Assembly: GCA_030220185.1 (NCBI GenBank)
Contig: JASPKZ010009863.1
Span: forward strand, 38,326 to 102,325
DNA: 64,000 nt
Reading direction: 5' to 3'
Source of the DNA: Diploptera punctata
Taxonomy: Eukaryota; Arthropoda; Insecta; Blattodea; Blaberidae
Shown: positions 1-10,640 of the stretch, one piece after another
Position numbering within the stretch: position 1 is the stretch's first letter
Layout of the letters: each line of letters opens with the position of its first letter
Made by a program: the position numbers and the translations under genes
The notes under the pieces: generated by a model
What the model was told of the DNA's origin: nothing
The model's input: only the letters and a program-made list of their open reading frames with translations
The model's database searches: none

Positions 1-438
1 AGCTACCTTGAAATTTGTTCCACAGATGCGTCGTGAAGTACCAAAGGCGTGTACAAAACATATCTGCCTTTTAACTGAAATACACTAAAATCCACCGCCA
101 AATCTCTTATTCTTAACCCTTAACCGGAGTTGTGCGTTTTGTATGCCGTTCGTGGATTTGTGGGGTCGAAAAAGATACCAACAGAAAATATGATAGTACG
201 TGCAGTTTTATTTCTATTTATTGTGAAAAATAGAATTGTGGAATAATATGGATCATTTGGGGGAGGAAAATTCACAAAATTACAGGATGTAGCACAAGTG
301 TAGTGATAAATAGAACAATAATTACTATAAACGTATTCTATACAAGTAATTTGTCAGATTTTGTATTCACACACATTTTTTCATTGAAATTTCAAAATAC
401 ACTGAATAGAAACCCCACGTAATTTACAAAAACTTTAT

Positions 439-1360
439 TTAATAATAAAATGTTCCCAATTCTCCACATAACTGATCAGCATGTATGTCACATTGGTCTA
501 TCATATCTAACACCATATTGGTTCGTTTTCTTTTCGTTTGAACGAAGACACAATGCACACTGTTTTCTTTTACATCCTCGATTGTTCTTCCATTCTTCGG
601 AAATGGTTTCTTCAAAATCCTGGAAACAATCATTCTGAGTTCTGTATTCACGTAGACTTTCACGGCCGGAGTTGCTATGATGATCTTGAAGAAGATTTTC
701 GGGCTGTAGTCCGTGGTCGTGAGGTTTTGTAGTTCCCCGACGTTTCGCCAGAGACTGCGTCTGGCATTCTCAAGGGTACAGCCCGAAAATCTTCTTCAAG
801 ATCATTCTGAGTTCTTTTGGTAGTCGATCATTTACAAGTATTTCGTTCAGATATGGCTCCGTAAATTGTCGGCCTAAAGTTTTCAGGAATTCAAAGTGAG
901 AAATAGGCTTGTAATCCTTGAAAGATGATTGCAATACCTAACAATTGACATCAGTTTTGTTCAGAATAACATAGCAGACAAACCAAGAGACCATATCCTT
1001 CTTCGCCTGCTTGTGCTATATGTAAAAATGTTTTATTCAAAGGTATCTACTCCCACTTTCGTACTGTTATAAAAAAAATGCGAATATAATTTGTGGTTTG
1101 CATGTCTCAGGATCAGTACATTCCGAATGGTGCATGTTAGACAGCATAATGGCAGCTTTTTCTTTTTTAGGTACATGCGAAATAATTGTATGATCATCTC
1201 TAAACCCGTACTCTGTGATGTCTATTATAGGTGTTCGGTTTGTTTGGAAGGATGTGCTAAAAAATTTCAGAGTAACATTCTAGATCTGAATGTGTTTCAT
1301 GTTCAGGATAATTATAGTCAGGATCTTTTGAAAGACCAGGAAATCAGTATCAAGCACTGA
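439..1360 (-). pseudogene. decayed piggyBac transposase
   Basis: Minus-strand remnant within the TTAA element. The open piece at 439-663 ends with a stretch resembling the C-terminal cysteine-rich domain of piggyBac transposases (a KRKRTNMV segment, then CDIH and LCGEL). The piece read from about 1240 to 1110 resembles the region between the second and third catalytic aspartates (KKEKAAIMLSNMH). Frames are broken between pieces and the 645-809 hairpin interrupts the body, so it is not functional. Recognition rests on short motifs only. Confidence 0.5.
645..809. repeat. hairpin repeat, family HP (truncated copy)
   Basis: Begins GTATTCACGTAGACTTTCAC and folds back on itself: the left arm TTGAAGAAGATTTTCGGGCT is matched by AGCCCGAAAATCTTCTTCAA. 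The flanks repeat ATCATTCTGAGTTCT (left ending near 644, right starting near 801), a direct duplication of 10 to 15 bases that suggests real transposition into the piggyBac relic. Fuller copies are at 43642-44089, 40857-41104 and 18617-20728. Confidence 0.7.
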
Positions 1361-1635
1361 TATACATTTACGAGCATGATAGGCCATATTAACACCAACT
1401 AACGTTCAGCAAAAAGCTGGAACGCTACTGGAGTTGTGGAGTCGTAAAGGATACCACTCTTTATTTTACTTACGCACAGAGAAAGTAACAATGCTTACAG
1501 GTTACAGACCATGGCTAAGGGTTAATATTAAGCAAAGGGAAAGCTACACAAAAGGATTTCGAAAAAAATGCAATGTCAGAGGTATCCAGTTTCATTGGTG
1601 TCATAAAAGACTCCACAACTCCGGTTAAGGGTTAA

Positions 1636-2035
1636 ATTCAACTTTATAAGACGGTAATAAGGCGTACCGATCTAAATCATGGACCTTGACCAGTAAAATA
1701 GAAGGACGTCTCCGGAATTGGGAGCGGAAGATTTTAAGAAAGATTTATGGACCAACATGTGAAAATGATCCACGAGTTATATATATTGTTTAATTCGTTA
1801 GATGTAGTAGCTACCTTATAAGTGCGTAGATTGGAATGAATAAGTCATGTTTTGAGTATAGAAAACACAAGAAAAGTCAAAAACATTTTGAATGAGAAAC
1901 CAGAAGGAAGGAGAAAGAGAGGAAGACCGAGATTGCGATGGATAGATGATGTGGAGGAGGGCTTGAGACTGACGGAAGTTAAAAGGTGGGAGAAATAAAG
2001 CAATGGATGAACAAGAATGAGTATTTGTCTTAAAG
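1636..2035 (+). pseudogene. LINE 3' fragment (reverse-transcriptase C-terminus)
   Basis: Broken reading frames give KIEGRLRNWERKILRKIYGP, then KPEGRRKRGRPRLRWIDDVE and a tryptophan-rich tail. This is the usual end of insect non-LTR retrotransposon ORF2 proteins, just after the RT thumb. No intact frame, no catalytic motif. The left edge was cut by the TTAA element ending at 1631. Confidence 0.6.
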
Positions 2036-2094
2036 AAAACTCAAAGGATGGTAGTGCTATGAAATAAGAAGAAAATATCTAATTTAAACTACAG

Positions 2095-2375
2095 GGAACC
2101 AATTCAACTCCTGACTTGGTGGACTGGATAACCGTAACAACGTGCCGTCTACGCCGCTCCCCGCCTCACTCCACTCCGTTCTACTCAAGCAGGGACGTCC
2201 ATCTGCTACGCACAGTGGGTTTCCATTGTTGGATTCTGGCTTCGATTTCTATGCCTTGCAGTTAAAAGCTGCAGATATTTTTTTTTTTTGGACACGGCTT
2301 GCTACATCACAGCGCTTCTCTGTGAGAATAATTTCAGGGTAGGTTTCGGCATGCAATGGTTGACAGTTCCCTTGT
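2095..2375 (+). repeat. interspersed repeat family A
   Basis: Shares long stretches (CGATTTCTATGCCTTGCAGT; ATGCAATGGTTGACAGTTCC) with 13255-13545 (reverse), 13546-13700 (forward) and 53575-53745 (reverse). The sequence between this copy and 2830 shows nothing I recognise. Confidence 0.55.
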
Positions 2376-2830
2376 AAGTGAAATTAAAGAAAGAAAATAA
2401 TTTTATTTAACGTGTTCAATCTTGTGTAAATATATAAACAGATGTTAGAATTTAGAAAGATGTGATTGCACGAGGATAACAGATCGATCTGTTTGCGTGT
2501 TCACATAGCCGCCGTGCCCGGCACTGCCACTACCTCATTTATATCCTTTTTTGGCACCAAAGTCTTTACTATCCGTGCAAATTCGTATATTTCCTATGTA
2601 TTAGTCACTTATTTAATGTAGACCATTAATCCGTTTGTTTATGCAGTCATCCATTGAATCATCCCTTCATTATTAATAGTCCTCTCTTCCATGACGTCAC
2701 AGTCAAGGGTGAGCTTTAGTCTCCCGTATATATGTCTCCATTTTGATCTATCACACACCTGTTTCTAGCACCTCCTTCGTAGACAACAAAACCAACACTT
2801 TTTAATCTTCTAGGTTGGTTTGTTTTTTAG

Positions 2831-3366
2831 TACTTACTTACTTACTTACTCACTGGCACTATCGAACCCGTAGGTTCATGGCCGCGCGGACATAAGCTCT
2901 CCATACATCCCTATCCTGAGTCAATGCTTTCTAATCATTCCCTGTATAATCTAACTTCCCTCAAATCATAGTTAATGTTATTCTCCCACCTCATTCTTGG
3001 TCTACCAATTGGGCGTTTTCTCTCTGGCTTTCCTACAAGGAGCTTCCATGCAAGTCTTTCATTCCGCATACGTGCAACATGTCCTTCCCGTCGCAGTCAA
3101 CGAGACTTAACTGTTCTTATTATATATGGCTTCCTATAAAGACCATGTAGTTCATTGTTATGTAAGTCTTCTCCATTCACCTGTCTGTTCATCTCTCTTT
3201 GGTCCAAACATTTTCCTAAGTACTTTATTCTCAAATACTTGCAATCTCCTTTCCTCCCTTAAAGTAAGAGTCCATGTTTCCCTGCCATATAATATAACTG
3301 GTAGAATGATAATTTTATATATTTTCAGTTGCATTTCCAGAATTGAGCCTATGTTTAATTTCTTTT
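2831..3366 (-). mobile_element. RTE-like LINE, 5'-truncated, minus strand
   Basis: Begins on the + strand with CTTACTTACTTACTTACTCA, the complement of an (AGTA)n tail. The minus strand then reads ...AAMNLRV and upstream MRWENNIN-like sequence, the conserved C-terminus of this LINE family. Seven other copies occur in the window (4409, 16260, 17711, 21827, 25076, 32284, 45661). Frames are broken. The open piece 3158-3415 holds YGRETWTLTLREERRLQVFE. From 3367 to 3881 no further feature is recognised. Confidence 0.8.
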
Positions 3367-3881
3367 TTAGTTCTACTCTTAAATAAAATCTTACCAACAT
3401 TTTAGTGAATTTCAATCTAATTTAGCTATTGAGCATATACACATGAACGGTTTCTTTTTCTTCTTCTTTTGACATGAATACGTCTTTAAATTTGCGTCCA
3501 TAGTGGGAGACAATTCAGAAAACTGATGATAACAAAATCGGGGGATAGAGTTCGGTATTGCAGCCACATATCTATCATAAAAATCCAGAATTTAATCACA
3601 CCACTCGGTAGATAAAAGACCAAAGAGGTCGTTACATTGAGTGTGGACTGTGACGCATCGAGCACGCAGGTGGGGGAAGCGCCACCATTTTAAGATCGTT
3701 TCGTTGCGTCACGTAATTTTCGTTCAGTATAAATTTTGACTCTGAAAATTTACAACGTTCGTTTGAGTTTGAATCGTCAGATCTCGTCAACATTTTTCGA
3801 TTGCGTATATAAAACATTAGTATGAAATAGTCATAGTGAATATATATGGTGTTAATGTAAAAAATTAAAATAAATAATGCA

Positions 3882-4205
3882 ATGTCTGCCTTTACTCGTC
3901 AAAAAGCCAAATCAGAATATAGAGACCATATATGGTTAGAAAGGGCTTCTCAAGAGCAATCCAGTGGTACCCATAAAACAACATACGACAGAGTGAAGCG
4001 GTGCCGGGAACGTGAAAGAATGAAGGAGTCCGAGCGGATCAGCGACGGCGCCAGTATATCTGCAGCTGGGGCGGCCGAGCGTATGCAAGTGGATGATGTA
4101 ATCGTTTCTATATCAACGCTTGACTTCTTAGTGTTCAAAAATTATTATGAAATTCATAATACGCTCAAAGAAAACATTATCCGTTACGTACACGTATTCA
4201 CGTAA
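3882..4205 (+). other. unidentified 107-codon open frame
   Basis: Starts MSAFTRQKAKSEYRD and contains an arginine/glutamate-rich stretch (RVKRCRERERMKESER). It has more G+C than its surroundings (3980-4090). No family is recognised. It could be a relic of a transposon-encoded protein or a chance frame. It has no visible splice partners, and I do not claim it is a gene. Confidence 0.2.
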
Positions 4206-4408
4206 AATACACGACCGTGTCCACAACACAGCCACACCCCGTTTTTTTTAATTGTTACAAATCGATCATATTTACTAGACACAAAAATATGACTATTGAA
4301 ATTTTATGGAGGGTTTCTTCAAACTTTTTGGGTCAAAGTTGGATATGTGATAGAAGACACCAAACTGAACATTTTGATATAAGGAACGTATGGCCCGAAA
4401 TACATAGT

Positions 4409-5265
4409 AACTAACTCACTGACTCCATCAAACCCATAGGTTCATGGCCACGCTGATATAAGCTCTCCACACATCCCTATTACAAGTAATATTTTCCAAT
4501 CATTCCCTGTATGATCTATCTCCCTCAAATAATGGATAACGTTATTCTCCCACCTCATTCTTGGTCTATCAACTGGGAGTTTTCCTTCTGTTTTACCTAC
4601 AAGAAGCTTCCATGCAACTCTTTCGTTCCCATTCGTGCCAAATGTCCTGCCCATCGCAGTCAACGAAACTTAATTGTTCTTATTACTCGTATATCTGGCT
4701 TCCTATACATACCGCGTAGCTCACTATTATGTAGTTTTTACTCCAGTTACCTGTTTGTTCATCTTATTTTGGCCCATATAAGAACTTTATTCTCAAATAC
4801 TCGTAATCTTCTTTACTCCCGTAAAGTGAGAGTCCGTGTTTCGCATCCATGTGATATAACTGGGAGAATAACAGTTTTATATATTTTCAGTTTAACGGTT
4901 TTTGAAGAAAGTTGGGACGTCAAGAGTCTCTGCAATGCATAATAGCACGCATTTCCAGAATTGGGCCTATGTCTAATTTCTTTGTGCATCTCGTTCCTAT
5001 TTGTGATTATTGTTCCTAGGTATTTGAATTCAGCCACTTCCTCAAAATTTCCCTCATTTTACATTAGCTGTCCATTTCCATTATATAATGTATTTCTATG
5101 TGTGACCATATACTTAGTTTTATTGATATTTACTTCCAGTCCCAATTTCTTAGTGTTAATTCAATAGTGTGTATGTGTGTGTGTGTGTGTGTTGGTCTAT
5201 AGTATCTCCTCGCTATCGCCAAATAGTAGGCCCTACTACATCATCAGCATAAACTAGCAGCTTAA
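4409..5265 (-). mobile_element. RTE-like LINE, 5'-truncated, minus strand
   Basis: The same family as at 2831. The 3' end is at 4409 and the sequence reaches back into the reverse-transcriptase catalytic region: on the minus strand near 5250-5230 it codes LLVYADDV, the RT YxDD motif. A (GT)n run at 5170-5190 interrupts the frame. Frameshifts throughout, so it is dead. From 5266 to 5726 nothing is recognised. Confidence 0.8.
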
Positions 5266-5726
5266 ATATAGTTCCTAAATAACTTGATTCGGTAAAATTG
5301 AACGCTAGAGTCGATGATGCACCTCAGCCTCCCTGAAAACCCAATACCTGCATGGTTTAATTAGTTGTAATATATTTAAAGTTAAGTTTACATACTACAT
5401 TCGAATGCATTGCTGTTTAAGTAAGAATGCCAACCTTCTATTCGTATCCGGGCACAATGCCAGATCGAGGGATGAAATGAGATACTTGACAGGATTAAAT
5501 TAAATGAAATACATGTGTATGGAAAAGTTGTGGAATGGGAAATTGAGAAAACACAAGAAAAACTTGTCATGAATCCAATTAATTCATCACAAACTCCATA
5601 TGGTATGATTGAAATATAAACTAGTCAGAATTGGAAGACAAGTGACTGACCATTTGTGCCACAGAGCCATCAATGTTTAAATATTAATAATAATTTATAC
5701 TTAATAATAATCCTGTAATCCTAATC

Positions 5727-6645
5727 TAATATATAAATATGAATGTTAGTTAGTTACTTTGTTTGTTTGTTTGTTTGTTTGTTCATACTTTAAGCGCGGT
5801 CATACCGTTGATCCGATTGTGATGGGATTTTTTGCAAAATGTTCAGGAGATTCCCGGGATGAACATAGGCTATAAGAGAATTGAGATACTCAACTTTTAC
5901 ACCCTAAAAAACACCCTTTGTAGTGAAAAACGTGAAAAAGTCCTTTTCTACCCTTAAATGGCTTATGCTGCCTAAACCATAACATATACACAAAATTAAT
6001 ATACAGAGAATTGTATATCTCGAAAAAAAAAAAACTGTACAAAAAAGTCCACGACAGCATATGTTTATCTTTTACAGATAACACACAATAGCCATTTTGT
6101 CTTTCATTGATGCCAAGGAGATCGGGATAAGTAGATTCCCGGGCAAGCATGTGCTGCCATACCATTCATCCGATTGCCATGGGGCTTTTTGCAAAATGTT
6201 CAGGATTTTACCGGGAAGGTTATAGGTTATAAGAGAATTTTAATGCTCAAGCCCTTCACCCTTAAAGAATCACCTTCTGTAGTGAAAAAACGTGAAAAAA
6301 TGTCGCTTTTTTGTAAGCTTAAATGGCTTACGCTGCCTAAACCATAAGAAATGCATAAAATTATTGTACACAGAATTGAATATCTCAAAAAAAAAACTCT
6401 ACTGTTAAGTCCGCGACAGCATATGTTTATCTTTTAAGGATAACTCATAATAACCATTTTTGTCTTCCATTGAGGCCAAGAAGATCGGTATAAGTAGATT
6501 CCCGGGCAAGCATGGCAGCGCACGGCGGGTATTCTTTTATGGGATAACTCAAAAATAACGATTTTTTTGTCTTTCAGCTCATTTATGCCAAGTATATCGG
6601 GATGCGTAGATTCCCGGGCAACGCCGGATAATCAGCACGGGGGGG
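5727..6645 (+). mobile_element. probable Helentron-type non-autonomous element
   Basis: Starts TCTAATATATAAATATGAAT followed by a GTTT run (5759-5782), which resembles the 5' end of DINE/mini-me (Helentron-associated) elements. It contains about two and a half tandem units of roughly 320 bases (5800-6125, 6126-6500, 6500-6640), each with TTTTTTGCAAAATGTTCAGGA and ending TAGATTCCCGGGCAA. It ends near CCCGGGCAACGCCGGATAAT, a sequence common at such 3' ends. Assignment is from memory of family ends and is tentative. Confidence 0.45.
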
Positions 6646-6779
6646 GTAACTAAAAATAATAACGACGTAAATGTATATTTATTTTTCATTTTACTTATTC
6701 AACTAAATGCAAAAACACATTATAATTTATTTAAATGTAGCAGCTTACGCCTTGTATTAGCTAGTAATCCTATGAAACC

Positions 6780-7690
6780 ACTAAGGGATTGAAACAAGGC
6801 TATCACCAATATTATTCAATATTTACGTAGAATTTATACTAATGGAATGGAAACAAAGCTGCAAAGGTATGAGTATACCAATAGGCAACATACAATTTGC
6901 TGATGATTAACTGGTTTTAACACAAGAGAAATTTGATATGGAATTAATGATAAAAAGGTTGAAAAACACATATGAATCATGGGGCCTCACGATAAATTTA
7001 CAAAAAACAAAATATTTGGCGATAAATAGCAATGGAAGAGAAAGTGTAATATTGGAAGAAGGAATTCAAATAAAGCAAGTGAAACAAATTAAATATTTTG
7101 GAATAATTATGGATAACATTGAAGGTATAGCAAGGAGAACATGAGCATAGAATTGAATTGAGTAGCAAAATAATATCCTCGTTAAATTCCATATGGTGAG
7201 ATAAGCATATTTACAAAGACACAAAGATATATATTGATAAAACATTGGTGGAAACTGTTGCAATGTATGGAAGTGAGGTATGGACAATCAATAAGTACTA
7301 CCAGAATAGACTAATAGCTCTATAAATTGATTATTTACGCAGAAGTTCCAGAAAGTCAAAATTAGAACATGTCACAAATAAGGAAATTAGGAACATAATG
7401 GAAGTAGAAGAAAGCATAATTGAAAGAATTGAGGAGAAGGAATTAAAATGGTTAGGACATATTTTAAGAATGGAATATGAGCGATGGCCAAAACTACTGT
7501 ATCAATGGCAACCGATCAGAAAGAAGAAAGGAGGGAGACCAAAGTTAACTGGAAAGAAAACATGAGGATAGTAATGCAAGCAAGAGGGCAAAACATTGAA
7601 GAAGCCCAAGATCTTAGGCTTTGGAGGTTTGGCACGGGAAGACTGCACAGCTGTAAAAACCCGAGTATAGATAGAAATTTATACTTGTGA
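6780..7690 (+). pseudogene. LINE reverse-transcriptase remnant
   Basis: The plus strand carries, across frameshifts, a YxDD-like LLMIN/ADDQL position near 6895, then MELMIKRLKNTYESWGLTIN and KTKYLAINS (RT palm/thumb), YGSEVWTIN near 7265, then ELKWLGHILRM and KKKGGRPKLTGK (7440-7560), the usual LINE C-terminus. It is a different family from the RTE-like copies. Several stops, so inactive. Confidence 0.65.
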
Positions 7691-7762
7691 AGAATTTTAG
7701 TTTTTGCAGAATTATGCTAACTGTACAATTTTTTTTCTGCCAGATGTAGTGGATTTCAAATA

Positions 7763-9310
7763 CACTGCTCAAAACAATTAGAGGAACACTATGAAATATG
7801 CAAATATATTTTTCATTGGATAAAGGTACAAACATGAAATTAATAAAGTACATTATTTGTGGTTATTTATTTATTTGTTTATTGCTCATGTCAGTAAAAA
7901 CAAATGAATAACGCTGACAATTAACTTTTCAAATAATTCCGCTATGTAAGCAATTGAATCTTGTGCTTATTTTTCAAAAGTTAAACACTCGTTATATAGA
8001 CTTAGTATCGTGTATGGCCTCCACGACATTCGATGACAGTTTGGCACCTTCGTGGCATGCTCCCAATAAGATTCTGGATTTCCTCTTGCGGGATATTCTC
8101 CCATTCCTCCTTCAGAGCATCTCCAAGTTGCTGCAGAGTTTGTGGAGCTTGATGTAGGTTCCTGACCTTCCTGTCTAGAAGATCCCACAAGTGTTCAATA
8201 GGCTTGAGGTCTGAGCTGACCGCTGGCCACTCCATTACCTCAATTTCATTCCTCCTCAGGAAATCCCTGGTGACAGCCGCAGAATGTGCCCTGGCATTAT
8301 CCTGCATAAACAGAAATCCAGGGCCTACTCCAATGGCAGCAGGTACTACATGCTCTTCCAGAACGTGCTCGATATACCGGACAGCATTCAGTCGATGGGG
8401 AACAAGTACAAGGTCCGTACGATTGTTGTACATAACTCCGGCCCACACCATTATGGAACCTCCTACGAATCTATCAATTTCCTGTACAGCATCTGCAGAA
8501 AATATTTCTCCTGGCCGTCCCCACACCCTCAATCGACCATCACAACGTGTAAGACGATACCTGGATTCGTCCGAGAAGAGCACAGACTCCCACTGGTTCA
8601 GGTTCCAATCACCATGGTTTTCAGCTTACGTATGTCTTGCTGCCTTTTGTCAATTTGTTAAGCGTGGTTTTTTAACGGGCATTTTTGGACGAATATTCTC
8701 TTTTCTTAATCTGTTCCTTATGGTTTGGTCTGAAATCCGGATTCCGGAAGCCATATGAAGGTCATTCTGCAGGTCTTTTGCAGTTTCTGTACGCTGTCAA
8801 AGAGCAGAAATAACAACGTATCTGTCATCCTGGGGCTTGTTTTAAATTTACGGCCCTGGTCACGTCTTCTACAATCCTGACCTGTCTCTCTGTGCCTGTT
8901 GCGTAACCTGGACACCGCGGAAGGAAAAACCCCAAGCTCTTTAGCTACTTGTCACAGAGATTGATCTTGTCGTAAAAGATGTAGAGCATGATACACTTCA
9001 AACTCATTTAAATGCCTCATTTTGTCAGAGACTTCAATAAACAAGGCAATAATCAACATTCGTCACTATAGCAACATCAGGAAGCTTACCAATTAGAAGT
9101 GGCCAGTGCCTTCCAAAATAAAAAAAAATTCTCTCTATTTGTTATTTGAGGTAATTTCTCTGTATTTAGGCCATGGATCTTTAAAATTTGTATCCAATGA
9201 TAAAATTAATAATTCAATTTACATATTGTCCAACTTTCAGCATCACAGCTTTAAAAAACAATTGCTTATTCAATTTATTACAAGTGTTCTTCTAATTGTT
9301 TTGAGCAGTG
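7763..9310 (-). mobile_element. Tc1-like DNA transposon, 1548 bp
   Basis: TA at 7761-7762 and 9311-9312 flank terminal inverted repeats CACTGCTCAAAACAATTAGA (left) and the matching complement ending at 9310. The length is normal for Tc1 elements. The inside holds a minus-strand transposase with frameshifts. Ends are well preserved, so it could still be moved in trans. Confidence 0.9.
8002..9020 (-). pseudogene. Tc1 transposase, frameshifted
   Basis: Cut-and-paste transposase of the IS630/Tc1/mariner superfamily. The start codon at 9020-9018 opens MRHLNEFEVYHALHLLRQDQ, a Tc1 helix-turn-helix region, followed by SRLRNRHRETG and a TSPR linker. Frames break between about 8915 and 8585, where QNDLHMASGIRISDQTIRN-type sequence appears in another frame. 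The C-terminal 193 codons (8583-8002) are open, with the DDE core: FSDESRY, MQDNARAHSA and SDLKPIEHLWD, spaced as in DD34E enzymes. Tc1 proteins usually have SPDLNPIEHLWD. A TGA-like break near 8950 and the central frameshift make it inactive. Confidence 0.85.
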
Positions 9311-9369
9311 TACATATTTACATTCATTCCAGATTGTTAGCCATAAAACAAACAGGCTCTACAGGGTGA

Positions 9370-9926
9370 TTCATAATTCCTATTACAAACTTCTAGGGGT
9401 TGTAGAGGGGACTTAGTAGATAAAGTTTTGATAATGAACCCGTATCCGGAAACGTACCATTTCGATACAAAATAAGTTTGAAGATCGAAACAAAATGGGC
9501 TGATGTCGCGTGTCTCGTGTTTCAGAATAAGTATTACAGACTTCTAGGGGTTGTACTACAAGTGTGGTTCCAAGTGGCGACCTTCTTGTACGTTGCACAA
9601 AGTGTACCTGCGACGCCCCACAGGACCTGGTGTGTGCTCAATAAAGTCTACTGCCGCCAGAATTCGTGCAAGAAGTTCTTCCTCCAACTCCACAGATGTA
9701 GTACAACCCCTAGCAATTTTGAGTATGATTTAAATAAGATTATTGCCCCGGATAAATGTGTGTATTGACAGGGCTGCACGGTTGCATCAGCCCAATGTGT
9801 TTCGATCTTCAAACTTATTTTATATAAAAATGGTACGTTTCCGGAATTGTGTTTCTTATCAAAAATGTATCTACTGAGTCCCCTCTACAACCCCCAGAAG
9901 TTTGTAATAGGAATTATGATCACATT
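9370..9926. mobile_element. MITE with long terminal inverted repeats
   Basis: Left end CAGGGTGATTCATAATTCCT; the right side repeats its complement from about 9790 to 9926 (AACCCCCAGAAGTTTGTAAT, then AGGAATTATGA). The arms are about 130 bases. The last ~10 bases of the right end are lost at the junction with the LINE at 9930. The CAGGGTGATTCAT start suggests the Tc1/mariner superfamily. The open frames inside are shadows of the arms. Confidence 0.65.
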
Positions 9927-9929
9927 CCT

Positions 9930-10334
9930 CCATTATTCCACGAATTGTCATGGCTACATCTAAAAGAGAGAAGAAAATCGCACTGTCTAATTCTCCTATT
10001 TATGATCCTACATACCTCGATTCCCAATTATTTATCATCCCGTTTCCAGTACCTATCCTCAAACCATAACTTAAACACAAGATCACAACATAGTCTCTTA
10101 CTTAATATACCGCAACATAGGACATCACATCACTCCATGTCATATACCATCTCCACTTCTCGCAACTGGAATTCCCTACCACAAGAAATAAGGGGCTGCC
10201 GGACATTGGCATCTTTTAAAAGAAATCTAAATTTATATTTGCTCTAAACTCGACTTCATTATTATCCAGTGTAAGATATATATATTAATTGGTGTTTCCC
10301 GTATAATGTATCATATTTATATTATTATTATTAC

Positions 10335-10382
<48 letters not shown>

Positions 10383-10569
10383 CGTATCATTATTGTTATT
10401 ACCCTATAAAATGTTGTTTGTACATGACATTTACATTGCTACATTTATTGTATCTTTAACTGTTTATAATTAGTATAGTGTATATCTATATTTGTCAAAT
10501 ATTTATTTGTATTTGTGCTGGTTGAGTGGAAGAGAGGGCCTTATGGCCTTAACTCTGCCAGAATAAATA

Positions 10570-10628
<59 letters not shown>

Positions 10629-10640
10629 TATTATTATTAT
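9930..10640 (+). mobile_element. LINE 3' end with (TTA)n tail
   Basis: A 5'-truncated non-LTR retrotransposon. Codons 9950-10247 encode the C-terminus: LNTRSQHSLLLNIPQHRTSH then RNWNSLPQEIRG and FKRNLNLYLL, the conserved end of CR1/jockey-type insect LINEs. The 3' UTR has an internal (TTA)n at 10320-10383. It ends GGCCTTATGGCCTTAACTCT, TGCCAGAATAAATA and a (TTA)n tail at 10568-10637. The copy at 30985-31577 has the same organisation. Confidence 0.75.

Larger units (their letters stand above)
117..1631 (-). mobile_element. piggyBac-like DNA transposon relic with TTAA borders
   Basis: TTAA at 113-116 and 1632-1635 flank perfect 18-bp terminal inverted repeats (CCCTTAACCGGAGTTGTG on the left, its complement on the right). 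TTAA target duplication plus a CCC-starting terminal repeat is the piggyBac signature. A second, internal pair of related sequence (GGAGTTGTG at 1430 and CACAACTCC near 1615) adds subterminal repeats. Decayed transposase sequence lies on the minus strand. A hairpin repeat (645-809) is inserted inside. The sequence resuming at 1636 is a LINE fragment, so the element probably jumped into a LINE. Confidence 0.8.

Noticed and set aside
8204..8758. Plus-strand 184-codon frame
   Set aside because: Antisense shadow of the Tc1 transposase.
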